Both the position numbers and the translations under genes were made by a program. A stretch of DNA of 64,000 nt. Origin: Novosphingobium fuchskuhlense. GTDB lineage: Bacteria > Pseudomonadota > Alphaproteobacteria > Sphingomonadales > Sphingomonadaceae. The notes beneath the pieces are model-generated. The model made no database searches. It saw only the letters and a program-made list of their open reading frames with translations, and was not told the origin of the DNA. This document shows positions 18,751 to 26,120 of the stretch, piece after piece (the stretch's first letter is position 1; each line of letters begins with the position of its first letter). The stretch lies in contig NZ_KQ954246.1 of assembly GCF_001519075.1 (NCBI RefSeq), positions 682,001 through 746,000 of the forward strand, given 5' to 3'.

Positions 18751-18783
18751 GGGGGTTTTGGTCAGGAAGTGCCCCGCCATCTG

Positions 18784-18833
18784 CCCTGCCGGCCGACACC
18801 TCCCCGTTTGCACTTCGCGAAAAGGGGGAGGAA
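18784..18833. repeat. Dispersed intergenic hairpin repeat, copy A
   Basis: A GC-rich 5' part (CCCTGCCGGCCG) leads into ACCTCCCCGTTTGCACTT and ends GGGGGAGGA; the CCTCCCC and GGGGAGG ends pair. Copies B (32817-32874) and C (38932-38993) share the same order and orientation. This copy fills the space downstream of cpdR. Confidence 0.7.
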
Positions 18834-18841
18834 CCGAACTG

Positions 18842-19222
18842 TCAGCGCAGATTGCCGGTCATCGGCGATTCGGAAAACACCCGTTCCACTTCGAGCACGA
18901 GATCGCGCAAGTGGAAGGGCTTCGACAGCACGCGCGCGCTCGGCGCTTCGCGGTTGGCCTTCAGCGTCACGGCGGCAAAGCCGGTGATGAACATGACCTT
19001 TGTGGCCGGGCTGATCTCGGCGCAGCGCTGCGCGAGCTCGATTCCATCCATTTCCGGCATGACAATGTCTGACAGCAGCAGATCGAAGTGCTGTGTTTCG
19101 AGCAGAGGCACCGCCTCGGTGCCGCGATCGACCGAGACGACCTCGTAACCGGCGTTCTCGAGCGCGCGGGCAAGGTAGGTGCGCATTGCTTCTTCATCTT
19201 CGGCCAGCAGGATTCGAATCAT
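18842..19222 (-). CDS. cpdR: CpdR-type cell-cycle response regulator (single receiver domain)
   Basis: A 126-residue stand-alone receiver domain. The acidic pocket is AEDEE, the phospho-acceptor Asp52 lies in LLLSDIVMPEMDG, the Thr of FITGF and the Lys of LSKPFHL complete the active site. CpdR, in its unphosphorylated form, directs ClpXP to degrade substrates and controls cell-cycle progression in Caulobacter and Rhizobiales. The N-formylglutamate amidohydrolase neighbour is a context I recall for cpdR in other alphaproteobacteria. The ATG at 19222 is preferred over one four codons upstream because AAGGTGA precedes it. Confidence 0.9.
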   Translation of the reverse strand: MIRILLAEDEEAMRTYLARALENAGYEVVSVDRGTEAVPLLETQHFDLLLSDIVMPEMDGIELAQRCAEISPATKVMFITGFAAVTLKANREAPSARVLSKPFHLRDLVLEVERVFSESPMTGNLR

Positions 19223-19375
19223 GGTCACCTTCATTCATCTTGCCAGTTGGCCTGGCCATTTTGCCCGCGAGCCGTGGCTCACGGCGTCCCTGTCTGCACC
19301 CGCCCTACACCCTCGCAGGTTAAGATTCCGTCCAGATCGGGCCTTGGCCTTGTGCGCACTATGGAGCACTTTGAC

Positions 19376-20419
19376 ATGAAGGCCAAACCCCGGCAGCTTT
19401 CGCCGATGAACCGGCCGCACGCATCGCGGGGCGAATCGCCTGCGCAAGCAGATTCCGGGCCTTTCGGCGCAGCCGGGGCCTTCAGCGGTGCCGCTTGCGT
19501 GCGCGGAGGAAGCATCCCCGGGCTGGACGATGCGCCGGCCTTCTCCATCTGGCAGCACGATCCCTCGCCGGTGCCGGTGGTCATCGCGGTGCCCCACGCC
19601 GGCCGCAGCTATCCTCCCGACCTCGTTTCGCGCATGCGCCAGCCCGCCTACAGCGCGCCGCGGCTGGAAGACCGGCTGGTCGATCTGGTCGGCAAGGCCG
19701 TGGCCGCGCGCACCGGCGCCGCGCTGCTGGTCGCCCACGCGCCGCGCGCTATGATCGATCTCAACCGTGCGAGCGATGATGTCGACTGGGAGATGATCGG
19801 CGGCCGGCCGATTGAGCCGAGCGGTGCGCCGGTCACGCCTTCAACCGCGCGCCGCGCGCGCAGCGGCCTGGGGCTTGTGCCGCGGCGATTGCCGGGGCTT
19901 GGCGAGCTGTGGAAGTGGCCGATCCCGCACGAAGAGCTGTCCGCCCGGATCGCCGGCGTGCACGAACCCTATCACGCGGCGCTCACCCGCATGCTCGAGG
20001 AAACGCGGGCGCGCTGGGGGGCGGTGCTGCTGATCGACCTCCATTCGATGCCGCCGTTGCCCGCGCGCGCCGGAGAGCCGGTGGCCGAATTCGTGGTGGG
20101 CGACCGCTTCGGTGTGGCCTGCGATGGGGCGCTGGTGGCCGAAGCGTTTGCCGCGCTGGGCGGGGCACGCCGGCTTGCCGCGCACAACCGGCCCTATGCC
20201 GGCGGTTATGTGCTGGAGCGCCATGCGCGGCGGCATCTCGGGGTCAATTGCCTGCAATTGGAAATAGACCGCCGGACCTATCTTGATCCTGCGCTGGCCG
20301 AGCCGGGGCCGGGGCTGGATGCCACGGTCGATGTGGTGTCGGCGTTGGTGCAACGCATGGCGATCGCAGTGGCGGATCTTGGCCGCGAGCGCGGCCATTG
20401 GCGTGCAGCTGCCGAGTAA
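19376..20419 (+). CDS. N-formylglutamate amidohydrolase
   Basis: The family signature is clear: VVIAVPHAGRSYPPDL near residue 65, RLEDRLVDLVG, the active-site region APRAMIDLNRASDDVDW, LLIDLHSMPP, and YAGGYVLERHARRHLGVNCLQLEIDR near the C-terminus. The enzyme hydrolyses N-formyl-L-glutamate to glutamate and formate, the last step of one histidine-degradation branch, but no other hut genes are here. A poorly conserved 55-residue N-terminal tail precedes the domain. The ATG at 19376 follows GGAG at 9-base spacing. It is divergent from cpdR. Confidence 0.9.
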   Translation: MKAKPRQLSPMNRPHASRGESPAQADSGPFGAAGAFSGAACVRGGSIPGLDDAPAFSIWQHDPSPVPVVIAVPHAGRSYPPDLVSRMRQPAYSAPRLEDRLVDLVGKAVAARTGAALLVAHAPRAMIDLNRASDDVDWEMIGGRPIEPSGAPVTPSTARRARSGLGLVPRRLPGLGELWKWPIPHEELSARIAGVHEPYHAALTRMLEETRARWGAVLLIDLHSMPPLPARAGEPVAEFVVGDRFGVACDGALVAEAFAALGGARRLAAHNRPYAGGYVLERHARRHLGVNCLQLEIDRRTYLDPALAEPGPGLDATVDVVSALVQRMAIAVADLGRERGHWRAAAE

Positions 20420-20434
20420 AACACTGAAATTATG

Positions 20435-20465
20435 AAAAAACCACCTGGAGCATTGCTCCAGGTGG
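20435..20465 (-). terminator. Strong Rho-independent terminator downstream of sapC
   Basis: CCACCTGGAGC and its perfect complement (20441-20451 and 20455-20465) enclose an ATT loop, an 11-bp stem. On the minus strand it is followed by six T. It lies about 170 bases after the sapC stop and 16 bases after the convergent amidohydrolase stop, so it may stop transcription from the sapC side. The intervening 20466-20636 shows only a doubled GGTGCACC palindrome (20483-20499). Confidence 0.8.
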
Positions 20466-20636
20466 CCAAGGTTCAGGGAGGAGGTGCACCAGGTGCACCC
20501 GTCGCGCCGGGCCATGAGGGGAGCACCGTCGCGACTTACGGAAGATAAGGGGAGCCGCCCGCCAGCGCAAGGACTTTGCCCTCCGATATGGCGAGACTTT
20601 ATGCGCCCCCCTCGTCCAATAGGTATTACGCCGTGA

Positions 20637-21407
20637 TCAGAACGCCGGCAGCGGCGGGATGGGGGCGACACCCTGTTCCACCTGCTTGCCGAAGATCGTG
20701 CTCATCAGTTCGAGCGAGAAGATGTGCGCGTAGACCAGCGGCAGCAGGCCGCTCTGTGCCCAGCCACGCAGGACATCGCCGCGCATGTCGCGCAGCTTTT
20801 CCTGGTTCACCATCTGGAAGCCGCGGTAGACGAAGGGCTGCTCGACACCGACTTGCTGGATCGCGGCTTCGCCGTCCATGAGCAGCTCGTGCTTGGTCAG
20901 TTCCTCGACGAACGCCTGCGTGCGCTGGCCAGCCTGCTCGAACTGCTCGCAGAACTGGAGCACGTTGCGGGTGGCTTCCGAAGGCTCTTCACCGGCGAAC
21001 AGCGGCTCGCCCTCGGCGAAATCGCCGAGCAGACCCGCGGACGGATCGAAGCACAGCGAAAGATCGGTGGTTTCCGGCGTCAGCTTGGCGAGAAGGAAGG
21101 GATAGCGGCGGGCATAGGCCGGAACGTAAGCCCCCGGGGCCACGTTGCCCTCGGCATCGACGAACACGTTGGTACCTTCGTTGAGGCCCATCAGCGCCAG
21201 CGGCACCGGATTTTCGCCCGAGGCGAAGATGATCGGGAAATGGCGCGCTGCCTGGGGGAATTCCTCGACCGTGAGCGGGACCGCATGCTGGCCCACCATC
21301 CACACCGCCTTGTCAGCGCTGCGCGCCTTCCAGTTGGCATGATCACGCAGGTTGAGCGGCGTGAGATCGTTGTAGAACAGGGGCAGGGACTGCGGCGCGC
21401 TGGCCAT
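20637..21407 (-). CDS. SapC family protein
   Basis: A 256-residue protein starting ASAPQSLPLFYNDLTPLNL after Met. The SapC family pattern is present: PLTVEEFPQAARHFPIIFA, GLNEGTNVFVDAEG, YVPAYARRYPF, and LYAHIFSL-like YAHIFSLELMSTIF near the C-terminus. SapC was named from the Campylobacter S-layer locus, but the sphingomonad and Caulobacter proteins are soluble and their role is unproven; they often sit near tryptophan halogenases and TonB receptors, which is not the case here. A GGAGAGAAT binding site precedes the ATG at 21407. Confidence 0.88.
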   Translation of the reverse strand: MASAPQSLPLFYNDLTPLNLRDHANWKARSADKAVWMVGQHAVPLTVEEFPQAARHFPIIFASGENPVPLALMGLNEGTNVFVDAEGNVAPGAYVPAYARRYPFLLAKLTPETTDLSLCFDPSAGLLGDFAEGEPLFAGEEPSEATRNVLQFCEQFEQAGQRTQAFVEELTKHELLMDGEAAIQQVGVEQPFVYRGFQMVNQEKLRDMRGDVLRGWAQSGLLPLVYAHIFSLELMSTIFGKQVEQGVAPIPPLPAF

Positions 21408-21559
21408 GGGATTCTCTCCGTCAGACTGGTCGCCAGACACGCGCCTGACAGCGCGGGACCCCGGCGGGAGCGCGCCGTTTAGGGATTGTCCCGAGGCTGC
21501 GCAAGTGCACCTGCAACACGGCTGTCACAGTCCGGCAGATTATCGCGAATACCCTGCGG

Positions 21560-22990
21560 TCAGATCAGCTTGCCGGGGTTGAGCAGGCCGTGCGGATCGA
21601 GTGCCGCCTTGATCTGCCGCAGCAGGCCAAGCGCGACCGGATCGCCGAGCCGCGCGAGCTCGTCGCGCTTCAATTGCCCGATCCCGTGTTCGGCCGAGAT
21701 CGAGCCGCCCCACCTTGTGACGAGATCGTGGACCTGGGTGCTGATCGCCTTGCCATCGGTCACCTGCCAGGTCGCGGGATCGACCCCGGCGGGCGCGATC
21801 ACGTGGAAGTGGATGTTGCCATCGCCCAGGTGGCCGAAACCGACCGCGCGGGTGCCGGGCCATGCCGCCTCGATCAGCGGCACCGCCGCTTCCACGAAAT
21901 CGGGCATCTTGTGCGTGGGCACGCTGATATCGTGCTGGACGGCCGGGCCGAGGGCGCGCTCGGCGGGCGCGATGCTGTCGCGCAGGGTCCAGAAGGCTTC
22001 GGCCTGGGCTTCGCTGGTGGCAATCGTCGCATCGGCGATGAGGCCGGCCTCGAAGGCGGAGGCGAGCAGCGCCTCGGCGCGGTCGGGCAGCGTGGCGGCT
22101 TCGGCCTCGCTCGTGGCGACGAGTTCGATCAGCGCGTGCCAGGCATGTGGCTCCGCAAGCGGGGCGCGGGCCGAGGGGAGGTAATCGCACACCGCCTCGA
22201 GCGAATGGCGCGGCAGGACTTCAAAGCCCTCGAGCGCGCCGCCCGCATGAGCCTCGGCATGGAGCAGCAGCGCGCGGGCATCGTGGAGGGAGGCAAGGCC
22301 GGCCCAGAGCACGGCGCGCGCCGCAATCGCGGGTTCGAGCCGCAGCGTGGCGGCGGTGACAATACCCAGCGTGCCTTCCGAGCCGATCAGGACCTGCTTC
22401 AGATCGAAGCCGCGGTTGTCCTTCTTGAGCGGGGTCAGCGTATCGAGCACCGCGCCATCTGCCATGACCGCCTCGAGCCCCAGCACCATCGCGCGCATCG
22501 TGCCGTGGCGCAGGACCTGCGTGCCGCCCGCGTTGGTCGAGACGAGGCCGCCGATCGTGGCGGAGCCCTTTCCGCCGAGGGTGAGGGCAAAGCGCAGACC
22601 CGCCGCCTCCGCCGCCTCGTGCAGCGTCTGCAGGATGACGCCGGCTTCGGCAGTGGCGGTGCGGTTTTCGGTATCGAGCGTGCGGATGCTGGCCATCCGG
22701 CGCAGGCTGAGGAGCAGCGCATGGCCGCCGGTGTCCGGCGTCGCGCCGCCCGACATGCCGCTGTTGCCGCCCTGGGGAACGATGGCCACGCGATGCTCGG
22801 CGCAGAGGCGCACGAGCGCGGCGACTTCCGCGGTTGAGGCGGGCGAGGCCATCGCCAGCGCGCGGCCGGTGAAGCGCCCGCGCCAATCGGTGAGCCAGGG
22901 CGCCATGAGATCGGCATCGGCGGTGAAGCCGCGGGGCCCAAGCAGCGCGGCAGCGGCAGCAAGGAACGGGGCGTGAGCGGTATCGGACAT
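21560..22990 (-). CDS. FAD-linked 2-hydroxyacid dehydrogenase (GlcD/D-2-hydroxyglutarate dehydrogenase type)
   Basis: The 476-residue protein has a VAO-type FAD-binding half: VAIVPQGGNSGMSGGA is the pyrophosphate-binding loop, GLVSTNAGGTQVLRHGTMR and VLIGSEGTLGIVT are conserved FAD contacts. The C-terminal half carries GFGHLGDGNIHFHV, with metal-binding His residues, and a terminal SAEHGIGQLKRDEL with a catalytic His, then GLLNPGKLI. Such enzymes oxidise D-lactate, glycolate or D-2-hydroxyglutarate and pass electrons to a flavoprotein or quinone. The close match to the D-2-HG dehydrogenase layout makes that the favoured substrate, unproven. Confidence 0.9.
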   Translation of the reverse strand: MSDTAHAPFLAAAAALLGPRGFTADADLMAPWLTDWRGRFTGRALAMASPASTAEVAALVRLCAEHRVAIVPQGGNSGMSGGATPDTGGHALLLSLRRMASIRTLDTENRTATAEAGVILQTLHEAAEAAGLRFALTLGGKGSATIGGLVSTNAGGTQVLRHGTMRAMVLGLEAVMADGAVLDTLTPLKKDNRGFDLKQVLIGSEGTLGIVTAATLRLEPAIAARAVLWAGLASLHDARALLLHAEAHAGGALEGFEVLPRHSLEAVCDYLPSARAPLAEPHAWHALIELVATSEAEAATLPDRAEALLASAFEAGLIADATIATSEAQAEAFWTLRDSIAPAERALGPAVQHDISVPTHKMPDFVEAAVPLIEAAWPGTRAVGFGHLGDGNIHFHVIAPAGVDPATWQVTDGKAISTQVHDLVTRWGGSISAEHGIGQLKRDELARLGDPVALGLLRQIKAALDPHGLLNPGKLI

Positions 22991-23181
22991 CGTGTGCCGC
23001 GCTAATCCCGCCGAGGCGCGGTGGGCAATTCATTTTTTCGCGCAAGCGGGTTAAGCCAAGGTTCAAATGCAAGTGCTAACGCGAGAGGCCGATTCTCGCC
23101 AAACACGGCATGTGCCCGGGGAAAGCGGGAAATCGCCCGGTTACAACAGTTTAGAGGGACCACACTGCTTCTGCCATCGCC

Positions 23182-23823
23182 ATGACCGTGCTTCTTGGCC
23201 TTTTCGCGACCATCGCCCTTGCCCTGCCGGGTGTTCCGGCCGGCGCGCTCGTGTTTACGCCGCAGGATGGCGAAGGCTGGGCTGGCGATGCCTGGGATGA
23301 AGCGATGCCGCCGGCGGGTTCGCTGCTGCTGGTGAAGCCGCAGCCGGGCCAGCGGGCGGTTGACGCCGCGCCGGGGTTCAATCCGCTGGCCGATGACGTG
23401 TGGGACCAGGTGCGGATCGAGCAGCGCGTGATCATCCGCATCACCCCGCGCGAGCCCGGCCGCGATGCCCTGGCGCCCCAGGTGATGCCGATGCAGCCGG
23501 TGATGCAGCCCATGCTGGCGCAGCCGCGCAACACCTCGATCCGCGTGCGTGAACGCAAGGCCGGCAAGTGCATGCCGGCGCTCGGCATCGCGGCGGTGCA
23601 GCCGGTGACCGACGGGCGCCTGATGTTCTACATGCGCGACCGGCGGATGCTGGCGGCAGGGCTGGAAAAGGCCTGCAGCGCCAAAGACTTCTATCTCGGC
23701 TTCTACATGTCGAAGACGGCAGACGGCCAGCTGTGCGTGGGCCGCGACCAGATCCATTCGCGCGCAGGCACGACCTGCAAGCTCAAGGACGTGCGCGAAT
23801 ATGTTCCGGTCGATGGAAACTGA
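23182..23823 (+). CDS. Conserved-looking secreted protein of unknown function
   Basis: I do not recognise this 213-residue protein. It has a signal peptide (TVLLGLFATIALALPGVPAGA) and a mature part with a Pro/Met/Gln-rich central segment (VMPMQPVMQPMLAQP). The C-terminal 90 residues look folded, with four cysteines (GKCMP, EKACSAK, GQLCVG, TTCKL) that could form two disulfides in the periplasm. No close ribosome binding site precedes the ATG, and a stop codon just upstream excludes a longer form. It lies divergent from the FAD dehydrogenase and 146 bases before the RNA helicase gene. Confidence 0.65.
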   Translation: MTVLLGLFATIALALPGVPAGALVFTPQDGEGWAGDAWDEAMPPAGSLLLVKPQPGQRAVDAAPGFNPLADDVWDQVRIEQRVIIRITPREPGRDALAPQVMPMQPVMQPMLAQPRNTSIRVRERKAGKCMPALGIAAVQPVTDGRLMFYMRDRRMLAAGLEKACSAKDFYLGFYMSKTADGQLCVGRDQIHSRAGTTCKLKDVREYVPVDGN

Positions 23824-23854
23824 ACGGACCGTGCCGGAACGGTAACCACTTTCC

Positions 23855-23884
23855 TTGACTTTTGGCTGGGTTTGGGACTAGGCG
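23855..23884 (+). promoter_or_regulatory. Possible promoter of the DEAD-box helicase gene
   Basis: TTGACT (23855-23860) and TAGGCG (23879-23884) are separated by 18 bases; the helicase ATG lies 85 bases further on. The -10 match is poor. Confidence 0.35.
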
Positions 23885-23969
23885 CGGGCTCACGACGGCG
23901 GGCCGCGAGGCCGGGCCATCCGCGCGCCGGACAATCTTGCGTGCACCTGTTTTCGGATCATCAGCCCAC

Positions 23970-25349
23970 ATGAAATTCGCCGATCTCGGCCTGTCTGACG
24001 AATTGCTCCAGTCGGTTCTCGACGCGGGTTACGATACGCCCACCGCGATCCAGGCGCAGGCCATCCCCTCGGTCCTGATGATGCGCGACATCATCGGCAT
24101 CGCGCAGACGGGGACGGGCAAGACGGCCAGCTTCGTGCTGCCGATGATCGACATTCTGGCGCATGGCCGCAGGCGGGCGCTGATGCCGCGCTCGCTGATC
24201 CTCGAGCCGACGCGCGAACTGGCCGCGCAAGTCGCCGAGAACTTCGAGAAATACGGCAAGAACCATGACCTCAAGATGGCGCTGCTGATCGGCGGCGTGC
24301 AGATGGGCGATCAGGTGAAGGCGCTGTCGGACGGCGTGGACGTGCTGATCGCGACGCCGGGGCGGCTGATGGACCTGTTCGAGCGGGGCAAGATCCTGCT
24401 GACGGGCTGCGAGCTGCTGGTGATCGACGAGGCGGACCGCATGCTCGACATGGGATTCATCCCGGACATCGAGACGATCTGTTCGAAGCTGCCGCCGAAT
24501 CGGCAGACGCTGCTGTTCTCGGCCACCATGCCGCCGGTGATCAAGAAGCTGGCGGACAAGTTCCTCAGCAATCCGAAGTATATCGAAGTGGCGCGGCCCG
24601 CTTCGAACAACACCAATATCGCGCAGCACAAGATTCACGTCACCACGCGCGGCAAGCGCGAGGCGCTGCGGCACCTGCTGCGCACCGATAACGTGGGCAC
24701 CGCGATCATCTTCGCCAACCGCAAGACGACGGTGCGCGAACTGGCCAAGAGCCTGCAGCAGAGCGGTTTTTCGGCGGGCGAGATCCATGGCGACATGGAC
24801 CAGAACGCGCGCAATGCCGAACTGCAGAAGTTCAAGGACGGGGTGATCTCGATCCTCGTCGCCTCGGACGTCGCGGCGCGCGGGCTCGACGTGAAGGGCG
24901 TGAGCCACGTGTTCAACTACGACACGCCGTGGCACCCGGATGACTATGTGCACCGCATCGGCCGCACCGGCCGCGCGGGCGCTTCGGGCCGGGCATTCAC
25001 CTTCGTGACCGATGACGACGCCGAAGCCATCGCCAATGTCGAGAAGCTGACGGGGATGAAGATCCCGGTGTTCACGCTGGATGGCGGGGATGCCGCTGCT
25101 GAGGTTCCGGTGGCGGAAAAGCGCGAGCGGGCACCGCGGGCTGAGAAGGCGCCGCGCAAGGCGCGCGCGCCCAAGGCTGCTGCTGAGCCGGTCGCCGAAG
25201 TGGAAGCGCCGCGCGAGGTTGCGGCAAAACCGGTGCGAGCAAGGCGGGATGAACCGCGTCCGCCCAAGGATGTGCTGACCGAACTGCCTTCGCAGCCGGG
25301 CGAGTGGAACGGGCCGGTGCCGGGTTTCCTCAGCGTTTCGGCGCTGTAA
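23970..25349 (+). CDS. DEAD-box ATP-dependent RNA helicase (RhlE-like)
   Basis: All helicase motifs are visible in order: F-A-D-L-G-L start, Q motif (YDTPTAIQAQAIP), motif I AQTGTGKT, Ia PTRELAAQ, Ib TPGRLMD, II DEAD (as VIDEADRMLDMGF), III SAT, then the second RecA domain with IIFANRK, DVAARGLDVKG and HRIGRTGRAG. A basic, Ala/Pro-rich tail of about 80 residues (EKRERAPRAEKAPRKARAP) replaces structured C-terminal domains and probably binds RNA. It likely remodels RNA in ribosome assembly or decay. The frame is open further upstream, but the family N-terminus starts at the ATG at 23970. Confidence 0.93.
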   Translation: MKFADLGLSDELLQSVLDAGYDTPTAIQAQAIPSVLMMRDIIGIAQTGTGKTASFVLPMIDILAHGRRRALMPRSLILEPTRELAAQVAENFEKYGKNHDLKMALLIGGVQMGDQVKALSDGVDVLIATPGRLMDLFERGKILLTGCELLVIDEADRMLDMGFIPDIETICSKLPPNRQTLLFSATMPPVIKKLADKFLSNPKYIEVARPASNNTNIAQHKIHVTTRGKREALRHLLRTDNVGTAIIFANRKTTVRELAKSLQQSGFSAGEIHGDMDQNARNAELQKFKDGVISILVASDVAARGLDVKGVSHVFNYDTPWHPDDYVHRIGRTGRAGASGRAFTFVTDDDAEAIANVEKLTGMKIPVFTLDGGDAAAEVPVAEKRERAPRAEKAPRKARAPKAAAEPVAEVEAPREVAAKPVRARRDEPRPPKDVLTELPSQPGEWNGPVPGFLSVSAL

Positions 25350-25351
25350 TT

Positions 25352-25398
25352 CCTCACCGAAACGGGGAGGGGGACCACCGCAGGGGGTGGAGGGGCAG
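25352..25398. repeat. GGGGAGG-type repeat fragment after the helicase gene
   Basis: CTCACCGAAACGGGGAGGGGGACCA followed by CGCAGGGGGTGGAGGGGC resembles the GGGGAGG half of the dispersed intergenic repeats elsewhere in the window, but no full partner arm is present. No gene is seen here. Confidence 0.4.
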
Positions 25399-25448
25399 GC
25401 TCGGCTTTGCGCCGGTCGCTTTCGACGACAGCAATTCTCTCCCCATTC

Positions 25449-25546
25449 CCGCCTGTCCTGAGCTTGTCGATGGACCGTCCTTTTCTTGCGAGGCAAGCGC
25501 GTGATCCAAGGAAAAAGCAGCCCTTCGACAAGCTCAGGGTAGACGG
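25449..25546. repeat. Inverted pair of CTGAGCTTGTCGA repeats (REP/BIME-like)
   Basis: CCTGAGCTTGTCGATGG (25457-25473) and CCCTTCGACAAGCTCAGG (25521-25538) are inverted copies of one short element and can form a long stem. Inside, CCTTTTC and GAAAAAGG also pair. A related single copy (GGGCTTGTCGAAGCA) lies near 57512-57526. The pair resembles bacterial interspersed mosaic elements, which are often mobilised by RAYT transposases; none is encoded in this window. Confidence 0.65.
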
Positions 25547-25815
25547 GGTTTGGGGTGCAGGCCTTGCTTTCAGCTTTCTCTGATTTCCTTCGGTGCCCTG
25601 CCATCTGTCTGCATCTTCGCAGAACAACTTGTAAAGCTGCCGTTCCCCGCTCCGCCTGGCGCTTGTCAGTCGTGTGTTCTCGACCATTGACTTGGCGCAA
25701 GGAATCAGAAGCTATAACCTGTGCGGCTGAAAAGCAGCGGCAGCCTTAAATAACAGGACACCCGCTGCGATAGTATCGCGCTGATGCTTTCGCCTATGAG
25801 CACCAATCGAGGTAA
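25547..25815. other. Non-coding, less GC-rich intergenic stretch
   Basis: I see no gene here. Base composition shifts towards A+T compared with both flanks from about 25,560 and continues into the small membrane-protein gene. TTGACT at 25689 with TATAAC further on resembles a plus-strand promoter, but the spacing (20 bases) is poor and nothing recognisable lies downstream on that strand. Confidence 0.4.
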
Positions 25816-26097
25816 TTACCCATACTTCAAGGATGCGCCAAGCCATAATACACATCCAACGCATGCCAACAAGATGCCAGCGCCAAGTGCAGCCGACCAC
25901 CGCTTCTGCAGCACAAACATGCCAAATGCTATGGGTAAGGATACAATCATTGCAAGCCAGAAAGTCCCGAATAAAAGGCCCATGATCGATCTACCCAGAA
26001 GCCATGCAAGATTGGTGTCAACCGATTTGCCTGACTGTTTCGGCTGAAGCAACGGAGACCATATACCGAACGACCGGGTCAGGGTGAACGCTGTCAT
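25816..26097 (-). CDS. Small membrane protein of unknown function
   Basis: A 93-residue frame with ATG start, 23 bases after the uvrD stop on the same strand. Two strongly hydrophobic segments (about residues 36-60, GLLFGTFWLAMIVSLPIAFG, and 67-88, AALGAGILLACVGCVLWLG) are separated by a short QKRWS loop, which is hard to explain unless translated. Codon use and base composition are less GC-rich than the neighbours, suggesting acquired or fast-evolving DNA. There is no good ribosome binding site, so expression may depend on coupling to uvrD. I recognise no family. Confidence 0.5.
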   Translation of the reverse strand: MTAFTLTRSFGIWSPLLQPKQSGKSVDTNLAWLLGRSIMGLLFGTFWLAMIVSLPIAFGMFVLQKRWSAALGAGILLACVGCVLWLGASLKYG

Positions 26098-26120
26098 ACA
26101 CTAGCGCAATGCGCTTGCCC

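Noticed and set aside
18589..18813. A short frame ending in the sequence VEHYVDIVGVASSILATPT
   Set aside because: This is the well-known spurious translation of a tRNA gene; it overlaps tRNA-Val.
25689..25720. TTGACT and TATAAC on the plus strand as a promoter for a small RNA
   Set aside because: The spacer is 20 bases and no hairpin or gene follows on that strand.
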